Numbered from the stretch's first letter, positions 1-7,893 are shown. The stretch is DNA of 18,763 nt from CAZFHZ01 sp964519015 (GCA_964519015.1 CAZFHZ010000065.1:1-18763), one strand, 5' to 3'. Program-made: numbers and translations. Notes: a model not told the origin generated them from the letters alone.

Positions 1-1
1 C

Positions 2-472
2 GTCCCCCGCTTCCGCGAGTTGGGGATCGTGGCCGCAATGCAGGGGATCCACTGCACCTCGGACGGCCCCTGGGTGCTGAAGCGGCTGGGGGAGGGACGT
101 GCCCGGGAAGAATCGTACCTCTGGCGCACCTTGACCGACCTGGGCGTGGTGATCGGCAATGGGACCGACTGCCCGGTGGAGGACATGGACCCGATCCCCT
201 GTTTCTACGCCACCGTGACCCGCCGCATGTCGGATGGGGAGGTCTTCTACGGTGAGCAGCGGCTCTCCCGGGCGGAGGCGCTCCGGACCTATACCTTCAA
301 CAACGCCTATGCCGCCTTCGAGGAGGGGATCAAGGGCTCCCTCACCCCCGGCAAGCTGGCCGACATCACGGTGCTGTCGGTGGATATCATGACCTGCCCC
401 GAGGACCAGATCCGGGACGCGCAGGCCGACCTGACTATACTGGGTGGCCGGATCGCCTACCGGCGCAGGTGA
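2..472 (+). CDS. YtcJ-type amidohydrolase (amidohydrolase family 3), C-terminal part only
   Basis: This is the C-terminal part of a metal-dependent hydrolase of the amidohydrolase superfamily, YtcJ-like branch. The reading frame is open to the left edge, so the gene begins outside the window. Visible marks are a conserved H-x-T-S-D region near residue 17, the metal-site segment GTDCPVEDMDP, in which the Asp matches the Asp of the family's S/GD-x-PV motif, and the C-terminal segment KGSLTPGKLADITVLS, which is the strand that closes the small beta-sandwich in these enzymes. About 156 residues are seen, and full members are usually 500-600. The family hydrolyses amide or related C-N bonds, but the substrate cannot be read from this fragment. 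It is followed by a 141-bp gap and the cytochrome gene, with no sign of a functional link. Confidence 0.9.
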   Translation, partial: VPRFRELGIVAAMQGIHCTSDGPWVLKRLGEGRAREESYLWRTLTDLGVVIGNGTDCPVEDMDPIPCFYATVTRRMSDGEVFYGEQRLSRAEALRTYTFNNAYAAFEEGIKGSLTPGKLADITVLSVDIMTCPEDQIRDAQADLTILGGRIAYRRR

Positions 473-533
473 CCGGCCCGGGCTCCCCGGCCCGAATCCC
501 GCCCGGCCGGTGACCGGCTACCTCGGCAGAGCG

Positions 534-562
534 TTGCGCCCATCTGGTGCGACGACTAGATT
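534..562 (+). promoter_or_regulatory. Possible sigma70-type promoter for the cytochrome gene
   Basis: TTGCGC (534-539) and TAGATT (557-562) are separated by 17 bp. They match the -35 and -10 consensus at 3 and 4 of 6 positions. Transcription would start near 569, giving a leader of about 45 nt before the ATG at 614. This is a weak match found by eye, and the sigma factor preferences of the organism are unknown. Confidence 0.3.
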
Positions 563-613
563 CGGGACGCGAGCCGACTCTCCGGAACCCTGCCATCCAG
601 GAGTCCAGACAGC

Positions 614-2203
614 ATGAGTGCACCCACCTCACCCCCTTCCGAAGAGCCGGAGCGGACGCCGGGGACGGAGGAAGAAGCCACTCCGGGCGGAGAGGTCCGG
701 CGCCGCTACCCCCGCTACGTCTACAATCCCATCAGCCTGACCGGGGCCGCCCTGGCGCTCTCGATGGCCTTCGCCATCATCCTGCTCCTGGTGATCGATG
801 TAACCAGCGAGACCAGCAGCCCCTACTTGGGGATCGTTGGTTTCGCCATCCTCCCCGTCCCGCTTATCCTCGGCCTGCTGGCCATCCCGGTCGGGATGTG
901 GATCGAATGGCGGCGGGAGAAACGACAGGTTGCGACGGGGGCCCCCGCCCTGCCGGTCATCGATTTCAACAAGAGCACCGCCCAGCGGGCCCTCTTCACC
1001 TTCGTCGTGGGGACGGTGGTCTTTCTCTTCCTGACCGCGGGGGGTTCCTACACGGCGTACGAGTACACCGAGTCGGTGGCTTTCTGCGGCACGGTCTGCC
1101 ACCAGGTCATGGAACCGGAGTACACCACCTATCAGGCCGGCCCCCACGCCCGGGTCGCCTGTGTGCAGTGCCACATCGGGGAGGGAGCCGAGTGGTGGGT
1201 CCGCTCCAAGATCTCGGGGCTCTACCAGGTCTACAGTGTGACCTTCCACAAGTACTCCCAGCCGATCCCGACCCCGATCGAGAACCTGCGTCCCGCCCGG
1301 GAGACCTGCGAACGCTGTCACTGGCCGGCCAAGTTCCACGGCGACCAGATGTGGGAGGTCGCCCGCTTTCGGAGCGACGAGACGAACACGCGTTGGCCGA
1401 TCCGGATGGTCATGCGGACGGGAGGCTCCGACGAGAACGTGGGGAAGGTGCACGGTATCCACTGGCATATCGCCCAGCAGGTCGAGTACGTGGCGACCGA
1501 TCCGGCCCGGCTCCGGATTCGCGAGGTCCGCCAGCATCTGCCCGACGGTACTGTGCGGGTCTTCACCAACACCCTCGACCCTCTCAGTGAGGAGGAACGG
1601 ACCGGACTGCCGGAGGACCAGCTCCGGACGATGGACTGCATGGACTGCCACAACCGACCCTCCCACCAGTACCTCTCCCCCCGCCATGCCATGGACAAGG
1701 GCCTGGAAGATGGATCGATCCCGGCCGACCTGCCTTACATCAAACGGGAGGGGACCGGCCTGCTGGCCGGCGACTATGCGAACCGGGAAGAGGGCCTCGC
1801 GGCCATCGAGCAGGGTCTGCGCACCTTCTACACCGAGCGCTATCCCGATGTGGTAACCTCCCGCGAGGCCGATCTGCTGAAGGCGGCGGCGGGAATCCAG
1901 CAGCTTTTCAACACCTACTTCTTCCCCTACATGAAGGCCCGCTGGGACGCCTATCCCAGCCACATCGGACACCAGGAATATCCGGGCTGCTTCCGCTGCC
2001 ACAACGGGGCCTTCACCGCTGACGACGGCGAGGTCATCCGCAACGACTGCCAGCTCTGCCATTCCATCCTGGCCCAGGGACCGCGCATGGTCGGCCCGTC
2101 GACACAGGGTGCCGGTGGACTGACCTTCCAGCACCCCGAAGATATCGGCGGGGCGGAGACCATGATGCCGTGCAGTGACTGCCACACCGGAGGCGGCTAC
2201 TGA
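614..2203 (+). CDS. Membrane-anchored heptaheme NapC/NirT-type cytochrome c (ImcH-like)
   Basis: This is a probable inner-membrane quinol-oxidising cytochrome that would pass electrons to periplasmic carriers. The 529-residue protein has a polar N-terminus and three predicted membrane helices (about 40-63, 72-97 and 126-148). The last is followed by a haem-binding domain. Seven haem sites are visible: one CX3CH at C158-H163 (CGTVCH) and six CXXCH at C183, C232, C342, C459, C479 and C520. The segment around haem 1 and haem 2, with H-Q-V-M and S/GPHARV, is typical of NapC/NirT family proteins. AGGAG at 599-603 lies 10 nt before the ATG. Family members with one helix and four haems (NapC, NrfH) are much shorter; three helices plus seven haems recall Geobacter ImcH, a quinone-pool exit used for high-potential extracellular acceptors. 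That parallel is from memory and not from alignment. No partner oxidoreductase is encoded nearby. Confidence 0.9.
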   Translation: MSAPTSPPSEEPERTPGTEEEATPGGEVRRRYPRYVYNPISLTGAALALSMAFAIILLLVIDVTSETSSPYLGIVGFAILPVPLILGLLAIPVGMWIEWRREKRQVATGAPALPVIDFNKSTAQRALFTFVVGTVVFLFLTAGGSYTAYEYTESVAFCGTVCHQVMEPEYTTYQAGPHARVACVQCHIGEGAEWWVRSKISGLYQVYSVTFHKYSQPIPTPIENLRPARETCERCHWPAKFHGDQMWEVARFRSDETNTRWPIRMVMRTGGSDENVGKVHGIHWHIAQQVEYVATDPARLRIREVRQHLPDGTVRVFTNTLDPLSEEERTGLPEDQLRTMDCMDCHNRPSHQYLSPRHAMDKGLEDGSIPADLPYIKREGTGLLAGDYANREEGLAAIEQGLRTFYTERYPDVVTSREADLLKAAAGIQQLFNTYFFPYMKARWDAYPSHIGHQEYPGCFRCHNGAFTADDGEVIRNDCQLCHSILAQGPRMVGPSTQGAGGLTFQHPEDIGGAETMMPCSDCHTGGGY

Positions 2204-2283
2204 GTGCTTGGGCGGATGCCGAGGAGCGGGGCGGGAGAAGCCCTGAGCCGGTCCCGATGGAGCGCCGAGAGGGTGGAGGCCCG

Positions 2284-3546
2284 ATGAGGACCGGCTTCTC
2301 CCGGCAGGCAGGCCAGCTCCATGCTGGCGGGGTCCCCTTGGAGGAGCTCGCCGCTTCTTTCGGTACCCCCCTTTACGTCTATGCGGCGTCCGTGATCGAC
2401 GAGCGGGTGGCCGCCGTGCGGGCCGCCTTCGATCCACTCGGGGTCCGGCTGCATTACTCGGTCAAGGCCAACCCGAACCTTCACCTGCTCCGCCACTTGC
2501 TCGGCCTCGGTCTGGGATTCGACATCGTCTCGGGGGGGGAACTCGCCCGAGTACTCGAGATCGGTGCCGATCCGCGGGAGATCGTGTTCGCCGGGGTGGG
2601 GAAGACCGAGGAGGAACTTCAGACCGCTGTGACGGCGGGGGTCGGCCTGATCATCGCCGAATCGACCGGCGAGGTGCACCGGCTGGCCCGGCTCGCCGGG
2701 TCCGCCGGCCACTCTCCCCTCGGGATCGGCCTGCGGCTCAACCCCGAGGTGGACGCCGGGACCCATCCGCACATCACCACCGGTCGGCGCCGGGACAAGT
2801 TCGGGCTGCTCGGTGAGGAGTACCGCGTCCTGCTGACGGACGCGGTCTGGCGGGGGCCGCTGCGGTTGACCGGGTTGCACATACACCTGGGCAGCCAGAT
2901 CACCTCGGTCGCGCCCTACCGGACGGCCCTGATCGGGCTGCTGGAGCGGCTGGCCGAAGCACGCGCGGCCGGGCACCAAGTGCGCATCCTCGACCTGGGC
3001 GGGGGATTCGGGATCAGTTACGACGGCTCCCCGGTCCCCTCGCCGGCAGATTATGCCGGAGCGCTGGCTCCTCTGCTGGACGGGCTCGAAGCGGCACCGC
3101 TGCTCGAGCTGGGCCGCTCCCTGGTCGGGCCGGCTGGGGTGCTGCTGACCCGGGTGGAGTACATCAAGCCGCGCGACGGCGGCCGGCTGCTGATCGTGGA
3201 CGCCGGCCTGACCGAACTGCTCCGACCCGCCCTCTACGACGCCTATCACCGAATCGAGCCGGTGCAGGAGCCGGTCACCGGCGAACGTCTGGACTGCGAT
3301 ATCGCCGGCCCGCTGTGCGAGTCCTCCGACTTCCTGGCCCGCGGACGCTCCCTACCCCCCCTGGAAGCCGGTGACCTGCTGGCGGTGCGGGACGTCGGTG
3401 CCTACGGCCTGGCCATGTCGGGCAACTTCAACTCCCGCCGGCGCCCGGCCGAGGTCTGGGTGAAATCCGACGGTACCGTGCGGCTCATCCGCCGCCGGGA
3501 GAGCTTCGACGACCTGCTGGCGCCGGAGCGGGAGCTCCCCTCCTGA
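2284..3546 (+). CDS. lysA: Diaminopimelate decarboxylase
   Basis: This fold-type III PLP enzyme converts meso-diaminopimelate to L-lysine, the last step of the DAP pathway, in the cytoplasm. Counting from the ATG at 2284 (420 residues, normal for LysA), the PLP lysine is K61 in YSVKANPN. HIHLGSQ (199-205) and GGGFG (239-243, phosphate binding) follow. The cysteine-glutamate pair of the second active-site segment is C345-E346 in CESSD, and the C-terminal GAYG...NFNSR segment is present. The start at 2284 is preferred over an in-frame ATG at 2257 because GGTGGAGG ends at 2279, just before it, and the protein then starts near the usual N-terminus. Oddity: the usual EPGR motif reads ELGR (275-278). 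The gene stands alone, 80 bp after the cytochrome and convergent with the next gene, so it is not in a lysine operon here. Confidence 0.95.
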   Translation: MRTGFSRQAGQLHAGGVPLEELAASFGTPLYVYAASVIDERVAAVRAAFDPLGVRLHYSVKANPNLHLLRHLLGLGLGFDIVSGGELARVLEIGADPREIVFAGVGKTEEELQTAVTAGVGLIIAESTGEVHRLARLAGSAGHSPLGIGLRLNPEVDAGTHPHITTGRRRDKFGLLGEEYRVLLTDAVWRGPLRLTGLHIHLGSQITSVAPYRTALIGLLERLAEARAAGHQVRILDLGGGFGISYDGSPVPSPADYAGALAPLLDGLEAAPLLELGRSLVGPAGVLLTRVEYIKPRDGGRLLIVDAGLTELLRPALYDAYHRIEPVQEPVTGERLDCDIAGPLCESSDFLARGRSLPPLEAGDLLAVRDVGAYGLAMSGNFNSRRRPAEVWVKSDGTVRLIRRRESFDDLLAPERELPS

Positions 3547-3576
3547 CACCCCGCCCTGCGTACTCCTCCCCGGCTC

Positions 3577-4026
3577 TTAGCTGGACGTCACTGGAGCGGT
3601 CCCGCCGGTTTCAGCCGGCCGTCCCAGGATCAGGCCGATGACCAGTCCCCCAAGGACGAATTGGACCAGATAGAGCACGCCACCGAAGGCGAATAGGCCC
3701 CACGACATCATCCCCCAGGCCACCCATTCCAGGTAGTGGGTGACCGAGACGAGCAGCCACATGAAGATGCCGTATCGGATCCCCTCCACGGCCGGGGCCT
3801 TCCCCTCGTAACCGAACCGGAAGATGAAGGCCATCATCAACGCCAGCACCAGATAGGAAAGCATGAGCGCGGGCATGTTCGGCATCTCGCTGACCGCCGC
3901 CAGCAGGGCCGGATTCTGCATGTCCTGCATCTGGGCGGCGAAGACCACCCCAAAGAGCAGCCAGGAAACCAGGAACATGACTACGAAGGCCGCCAGCGCG
4001 GCCAGCAGCGTGCGCTTCTCGAACAC
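3577..4026 (-). CDS. Small four-helix integral membrane protein of unknown function
   Basis: This 149-residue hydrophobic protein has four predicted membrane helices, at about 8-30, 53-71, 83-105 and 108-134, and short polar ends. The layout of a short N-terminus, a first helix with W-L-L-F-G, a loop with several Met, and three further helices recalls small DUF1761-like proteins, but I cannot confirm membership. The start is GTG at 4026, set by AGGAGG on the minus strand (4034-4039) 7 nt upstream. The gene follows the alpha-L-fucosidase on the same strand after 126 bp, so it may be co-transcribed with it, and it ends 30 bp from the convergent lysA. It has no recognisable catalytic motif, and its function is unknown. 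Confidence 0.8.
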   Translation of the reverse strand: MFEKRTLLAALAAFVVMFLVSWLLFGVVFAAQMQDMQNPALLAAVSEMPNMPALMLSYLVLALMMAFIFRFGYEGKAPAVEGIRYGIFMWLLVSVTHYLEWVAWGMMSWGLFAFGGVLYLVQFVLGGLVIGLILGRPAETGGTAPVTSS

Positions 4027-4033
4027 GGGAATA

Positions 4034-4039
4034 CCTCCT
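4034..4039 (-). promoter_or_regulatory. Ribosome binding site fixing the GTG start at 4026
   Basis: The minus strand reads AGGAGG here, 7 nt before the GTG. A nearby ATG (4042-4040) that includes this region is out of frame, so the Shine-Dalgarno site decides the start of the small membrane protein. Confidence 0.75.
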
Positions 4040-4152
4040 CATGACAGGGAACGGGTGGGCAGACGGCAGGTTGGTGGGAGCCGCCCGGGGAGTCTCGCCG
4101 CCGTGGTGCCGTTCAGCATAGCCTCCCCGGCCGACACTACGGAATAACTTAG

Positions 4153-5571
4153 TTAGTAGACCTTCACCTCCGACAACATCGGCGGGGCGGCACTCCGCGT
4201 GATCCGGAGGCGCAGCCGGTCGGTGACCACGGAAGCGAAGCGCAGGATGCGGCGGGGGCCGATGGTGGTGCCCATCGCCACTTGGTACCAGGCCCCATCG
4301 AGGTACGCGTCCACCGCGAAGGCCTCGATCCGCTGCCCCAGTGCGATACCCTCCTCGAGCCGCACGATCGAGACGGTCCGCGGGCCAGGCAGCTGAACGG
4401 TGAGCTCGGCGGTGGTGATCCCGTCGTCGGTCGCCCAGCAAGTGGCGGGATCACGGTCGAACAGGTTGGCCGGAGCGTAGCGGGGGTGCCCCCCGCGCAC
4501 GTTGGAGGCGGTCGCCGCCGCCGAGGTCGCCAGGTCGACCGCGAAGAGACTGTCGAGTGCCGCGCGCAGTCCCATCAGGGCGGCCACGTCGTTCTCGTGG
4601 ACGAGCCCCCGGCGGTCCACCGGCAGGTTGAGCAGAAGGTTGCTCCCCCGCCCGACCGACCGGAACCATATGTCGAGCAGCCGATCCGGTGTCTTGACCT
4701 TGTCGTCCTGTTCCGGGTGGTAGTACCAGCCGGGCCGGATCGAGACGTCACACTCGCTGGGGACCCACCAGCCCCCGTCCCGGTGGCCTTCGGTGAGCTC
4801 GCGGTAGCGCGGGGTCCCCGGCTCCAGTTCGTCCCGCTTCAGGGTCGCCCAGTTGGTCTCGCCGGCGAACCCCTGCTCGTTGCCCACCCAGCGCACGTCG
4901 GGGCCGGCGTCGCTGAAGATGACCGCTCCGGGCTGCAGCCGGCGGACCGTCTCGATGAAGGCGGGCCAGTCGTAGATCTGCCGCTTCCCGTTCGGTCCCT
5001 CGCCGCAGGCGCCGTCGAACCAGACCTCGAAGACCGGCCCGTAACCGGAGAGCACCTCCTCCAGCTGCCCGATGAAGTGGGCGTTGTAACGGGGGGAGTC
5101 GCCGTAGGAAGGTTCGTGCCGGTCCCAGGGGGAGAGGTAGACTCCGAAACGCAGGCCGTACGCCCGGCAGGCCGCCGCCAGTTCGCGCAGCACGTCTCCA
5201 TCCCCGTCCCGCCAGGAGCTGGCGGCCACCGTGTGGTCGGTCAGCCGGCTCGGCCAGAGGCAGAAGCCGTCATGGTGCTTGGCGGTCAGGATGATCCCCT
5301 TCATCCCGGCGTCCCGGGCCACCCGGGCCCATTGGCGGGCATCGAGGGCCGAAGGATCGAAGAGGGCGGGCGACTCACTCCCCTCCCCCCACTCCCGGCC
5401 GGTGAAGGTGTTCATGTTGAAGTGGATGAAGGCGTAATACTCCAGGTCGTGCCAGGCCAGCTGCTGGGCCGAGGGAAGCGGCCCGTACGGGGCCGGAGGG
5501 GGAGGAGCGGCGGGCCCCGAACAGGCGACCACGACCGGGAGCAGGACAGTGGGCAGGAGAGCGCGGCGCAT
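4153..5571 (-). CDS. Alpha-L-fucosidase lipoprotein (GH29) with C-terminal discoidin-like domain
   Basis: This retaining glycosidase removes alpha-linked L-fucose and is probably anchored outside the cytoplasmic membrane. Counting from the ATG at 5571 (472 residues), a signal peptide ends in the lipobox VVAC with Cys17. The GH29 barrel runs to about residue 345, with the substrate-binding segment KHHDGF (98-103), the fold segment YLSPWDRH and the catalytic nucleophile Asp186 in VWFDGACG. A later SECDVS...WYYHP segment is typical of the family. After about residue 355 comes an F5/8 type C (CBM32-like) beta-sandwich, a fusion common in bacterial alpha-1,3/4-fucosidases. An in-frame GTG at 5598 is rejected because GGAGG lies 5 nt before the ATG and the signal peptide then starts cleanly with MRRALL. 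The gene is divergent from the GH36-like gene. The preferred linkage of the fucose is not readable. Confidence 0.93.
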   Translation of the reverse strand: MRRALLPTVLLPVVVACSGPAAPPPPAPYGPLPSAQQLAWHDLEYYAFIHFNMNTFTGREWGEGSESPALFDPSALDARQWARVARDAGMKGIILTAKHHDGFCLWPSRLTDHTVAASSWRDGDGDVLRELAAACRAYGLRFGVYLSPWDRHEPSYGDSPRYNAHFIGQLEEVLSGYGPVFEVWFDGACGEGPNGKRQIYDWPAFIETVRRLQPGAVIFSDAGPDVRWVGNEQGFAGETNWATLKRDELEPGTPRYRELTEGHRDGGWWVPSECDVSIRPGWYYHPEQDDKVKTPDRLLDIWFRSVGRGSNLLLNLPVDRRGLVHENDVAALMGLRAALDSLFAVDLATSAAATASNVRGGHPRYAPANLFDRDPATCWATDDGITTAELTVQLPGPRTVSIVRLEEGIALGQRIEAFAVDAYLDGAWYQVAMGTTIGPRRILRFASVVTDRLRLRITRSAAPPMLSEVKVY

Positions 5572-5607
5572 GACATCCTCCGGGACGTTCGTGACCACTC
5601 GGATCCC

Positions 5608-5613
5608 ATTCTA
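5608..5613 (-). promoter_or_regulatory. Candidate -10 element for the fucosidase gene
   Basis: The minus strand reads TAGAAT, five of six matches to TATAAT, in a GC-rich gap. It would give a leader of about 30 nt before the ATG at 5571. No convincing -35 is seen; the hexamer 17 bp away is TGGGCG. It lies back to back with the element at 5666-5674. Confidence 0.35.
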
Positions 5614-5665
5614 GTCCGACCGGCCGCCTCCGCCCAGGCGCCGGTGGCCGGGGCTCCACCGGGGC

Positions 5666-5674
5666 TGGTATCAT
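5666..5674 (+). promoter_or_regulatory. Candidate extended -10 promoter for the GH36-like gene
   Basis: TGGTATCAT is an extended -10 (TGn plus TATCAT, five of six matches to TATAAT). It predicts transcription from near 5681 and a leader of roughly 37 nt before the ATG at 5718. The -35 region is pure GC and shows no consensus match, which would fit an extended -10 promoter. Confidence 0.4.
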
Positions 5675-5705
5675 CCCTGGCGAAGCCGCCGAAGCAACGA
5701 GCCTT

Positions 5706-5709
5706 GAGG
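5706..5709 (+). promoter_or_regulatory. Ribosome binding site fixing the ATG start at 5718
   Basis: GAGG ends 8 nt before the ATG at 5718. The alternative in-frame GTG at 5709 overlaps this site and cannot use it, so the shorter protein is preferred. Confidence 0.55.
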
Positions 5710-5717
5710 TGCCGTCC

Positions 5718-7829
5718 ATGCGTTCCTGTCCCGCCCCATTCCACCACCGGCTCCTGCCGATCGTCCTTCTACTGGCCGCCGGTTGCGCCGGCGCTCCGCA
5801 TCCCGACGACGAAGGCCCCCCTCTCGCTCCGGCCGTGATCGAACAGGCGGGGGACCGCCTGGTGCTGAGCTATGCCGGAGGGAGGATCTTCGAGGGGACG
5901 ATCCGCTCCCCTTCCGGGTTCTCGATCCGGCCGGTCGTCTCCGACCGGGCGGGGATCGTGGAGCAGGCGATCCTGCTCGAATCGGGGGACCTGCGCGGCC
6001 CGCTCCGGCTCGAGGGGATCATTACCGGCGCCGGGGAGGCCTTCGCCTGCGAGGTCGACCCCCCGCGCTCGGGTCCGCCGATCGTGCGGCACGCCTCCGG
6101 ACCCAGCCGGAGCCTGCGCAACCGGGCCGTCTACGACCGCGGTCGCGACTGGGTGCTCTCGGTGGACCTCCCCGCCCGCGCCCGACTCCTGCCGGTGGAG
6201 GGCGTGGCGGGACTCACCCGTTTCACCCTGGAGGCCGAAGGGGCCTACCTCGTCCTGCGCTTCCGTCCCCGCTACTACCAGCGGCACCGCGGCCTGCGCT
6301 ACTTCGAGCCGTGGACCTACCGGGTGTGGGACCGCTCGGTGGCCGGCTGGTGCTCCTGGTTCGCCTACTTCCAGGCGATCGACGAGGAGAAGATACGGCG
6401 GGCTGCCGAGGTCTTCGCCGAACGCCTCCATCCCTTCGGGTACGACTACTTCCAGATCGACGACGGCTACCAGCGGGACCCGGGCGGCCCCCCCGAGTCG
6501 TGGCTGGTGCCGAACGAGAAGTTCCCCTCCGGGCTGACCTCACTGGCCTCCCACATCCGGGCGCAGGGGCTGCAACCGGGCATCTGGACCTACGCCTCCT
6601 TCCACGACGCCGACTACGTGGCCGCCCACCCCGACCACTTCGTGCGGGACGTCGCGGGCGAACCGGTGCAGGGACGCTGGGTGGGCTACGTCATGGACGC
6701 CTCCGCCCCCGGCACGCTCTCCGAGATCGTACGCCCGATCTACCGCGGGCTTCGATTAATGGGCTGGACCTACTTCAAGGTGGACGCTCTGCGGCACCTG
6801 CGGTACGAGGGGTACAACTCCTTCCCGGAGTACTTCGAGACCAGGGATCTCGACCGGGTCGAGGTCTTCCGCGACTACGTCCGGGCGGTCCGCGAGGAGA
6901 TCGGACCGGAGTGCTTCATGCTCGGCTGCTGGGGGATCCGTCCCGAGCTGACCGGCCTGGTCGACGGCTGCCGGATCGGGGGGGACGGCTTCGGCTACGC
7001 CGGGCTGGCCCAGTACAACTCCTTCAACAACGTGGTCTGGCGCAACGATCCCGACCATGTGGAGCTGAGCCCCCGGGAAGCCTGGCGCTCCTGCACGGTC
7101 ACCTCGCTCACCGGTTCGCTGCTCATGTTGACCGACCCTCCCGAGCGCTACCAGGGTCCGCTGGTCGAGCCGGCCCGCCGGGCCGCCCCGGTGCTCTTCA
7201 CCCGGCCCGGCCAGCTCTACGACGTGGATCCCTCCCGCTCCCATCTGCTGGACCGGGTGGAGACCGAGGTGAGCGGCGACGGGGAGCGGGTCTTCGACGC
7301 CTCGCGCGCGCCCTCCACCGGCCTCTTCCTGCTGGAGCTTGCGCGCGACTGGGGGGACTGGGTCGTGCTCGGCCGGTTGGACGAGGGGATTGATCGGCTG
7401 AATGCCCGCGACCTGGGACTCGACCCGGAGCGCACCTACACCGTCTTCGAATTCTGGTCGCAGCGGCGGGTGGGGGCTTTCCGCGGGACTTTCGAGCCCG
7501 GGCCGATCGATCCCCGCTTCGGCTGCCAGGTCTTCGTCATCCGGGAGGAACTCGAGCGCCCGCAGGTGCTGGCCACCGGCCGGCACCTGACCGGGGGCGG
7601 CCCCGACCTGGCCGCGGTGCTCTGGTCGGAACGAACCCTCAGCGGGACCAGCACCCTGGTCGGGAGGGACCCCTACACGCTCTTCCTGGAGCTGCCGGAG
7701 GGGTTCGTCCTGAACGACTTCCGCTGTGACGGCGCGGCGGTGACCGGCCGCAGCCGCAGCGGCCGGCTCCTCCGGATCACCCTGGAAGCCCCGGCCTCAG
7801 CCACCGTGAGCTGGACGGCCAGTTTCTGA
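5718..7829 (+). CDS. GH36/melibiase-like alpha-galactosidase family lipoprotein
   Basis: This is a probable alpha-galactosidase or related clan GH-D glycosidase, exported as a lipoprotein. The 703-residue protein has a signal peptide with lipobox LAAGC (Cys23). An N-terminal beta-sandwich spans about 30-195. The catalytic barrel opens with GWCSW (210-214), continues with YFQIDDGYQ (about 244-252), and carries the likely nucleophile Asp356 in YFKVDALRH. The likely acid/base is Asp423 in CRIGGDGFG, at the place of the RxxxD motif of GH27/GH36. A C-terminal beta-domain has the VLATGRH...LSGTS...DPY segment usual for these enzymes. Substrate is inferred only from family; other GH36 branches include raffinose and stachyose synthases, but export makes a hydrolase more likely. 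It is divergent from the GH29 fucosidase and probably handles the same glycan. Its 3' end holds one copy of a 21-bp repeat. Confidence 0.88.
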   Translation: MRSCPAPFHHRLLPIVLLLAAGCAGAPHPDDEGPPLAPAVIEQAGDRLVLSYAGGRIFEGTIRSPSGFSIRPVVSDRAGIVEQAILLESGDLRGPLRLEGIITGAGEAFACEVDPPRSGPPIVRHASGPSRSLRNRAVYDRGRDWVLSVDLPARARLLPVEGVAGLTRFTLEAEGAYLVLRFRPRYYQRHRGLRYFEPWTYRVWDRSVAGWCSWFAYFQAIDEEKIRRAAEVFAERLHPFGYDYFQIDDGYQRDPGGPPESWLVPNEKFPSGLTSLASHIRAQGLQPGIWTYASFHDADYVAAHPDHFVRDVAGEPVQGRWVGYVMDASAPGTLSEIVRPIYRGLRLMGWTYFKVDALRHLRYEGYNSFPEYFETRDLDRVEVFRDYVRAVREEIGPECFMLGCWGIRPELTGLVDGCRIGGDGFGYAGLAQYNSFNNVVWRNDPDHVELSPREAWRSCTVTSLTGSLLMLTDPPERYQGPLVEPARRAAPVLFTRPGQLYDVDPSRSHLLDRVETEVSGDGERVFDASRAPSTGLFLLELARDWGDWVVLGRLDEGIDRLNARDLGLDPERTYTVFEFWSQRRVGAFRGTFEPGPIDPRFGCQVFVIREELERPQVLATGRHLTGGGPDLAAVLWSERTLSGTSTLVGRDPYTLFLELPEGFVLNDFRCDGAAVTGRSRSGRLLRITLEAPASATVSWTASF
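7753..7773 (+). repeat. Exact 21-bp direct repeat, copy 1 (inside the GH36-like gene)
   Basis: The 21 bases beginning GCCGCAGCGGCC and ending GGCTCCTCC recur identically at 9341-9361. This copy lies in coding sequence near the C-terminus of the glycosidase. Weaker similarity extends about 15 nt to the left with a short gap. The two copies bracket the first propeller gene. Confidence 0.8.
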
Positions 7830-7877
7830 TCACCGGTCGGCCGTGGCCGAAGACCGCTTGCCACTGCTCTGCGGAAT

Positions 7878-7893
7878 CTCATCCCCGGGTGAG
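7878..7893 (-). terminator. Weak hairpin after the first propeller gene
   Basis: CTCATCCCCGGGTGAG forms a stem of about 6-7 bp with one G-U pair in the 74-bp gap between two convergent genes, just past the propeller stop codon. No T-run follows on either strand, so intrinsic termination is only a possibility. Confidence 0.25.

Noticed and set aside
479..518. Short inverted repeats after the amidohydrolase (479-494 and the 13-bp palindrome 506-518)
   Set aside because: The stems are 5-6 bp of pure GC with no T-run, expected often at this base composition, so they are not called as terminators.
629..2437. 602-residue minus-strand frame opposite the cytochrome
   Set aside because: It covers all seven haem motifs of a certain gene on the opposite strand and runs into lysA; its composition is shadow-like.
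4085..4130. 8-bp inverted repeat (CCGGGGAG / CTCCCCGG) between the fucosidase and the small membrane protein
   Set aside because: The 30-nt loop and lack of a T-run make a terminator unlikely; it could be chance in GC-rich DNA.
4282..5838. 518-residue plus-strand frame opposite the fucosidase
   Set aside because: It is antisense to a GH29 gene with catalytic residues, and it also runs into the GH36-like gene in another frame.
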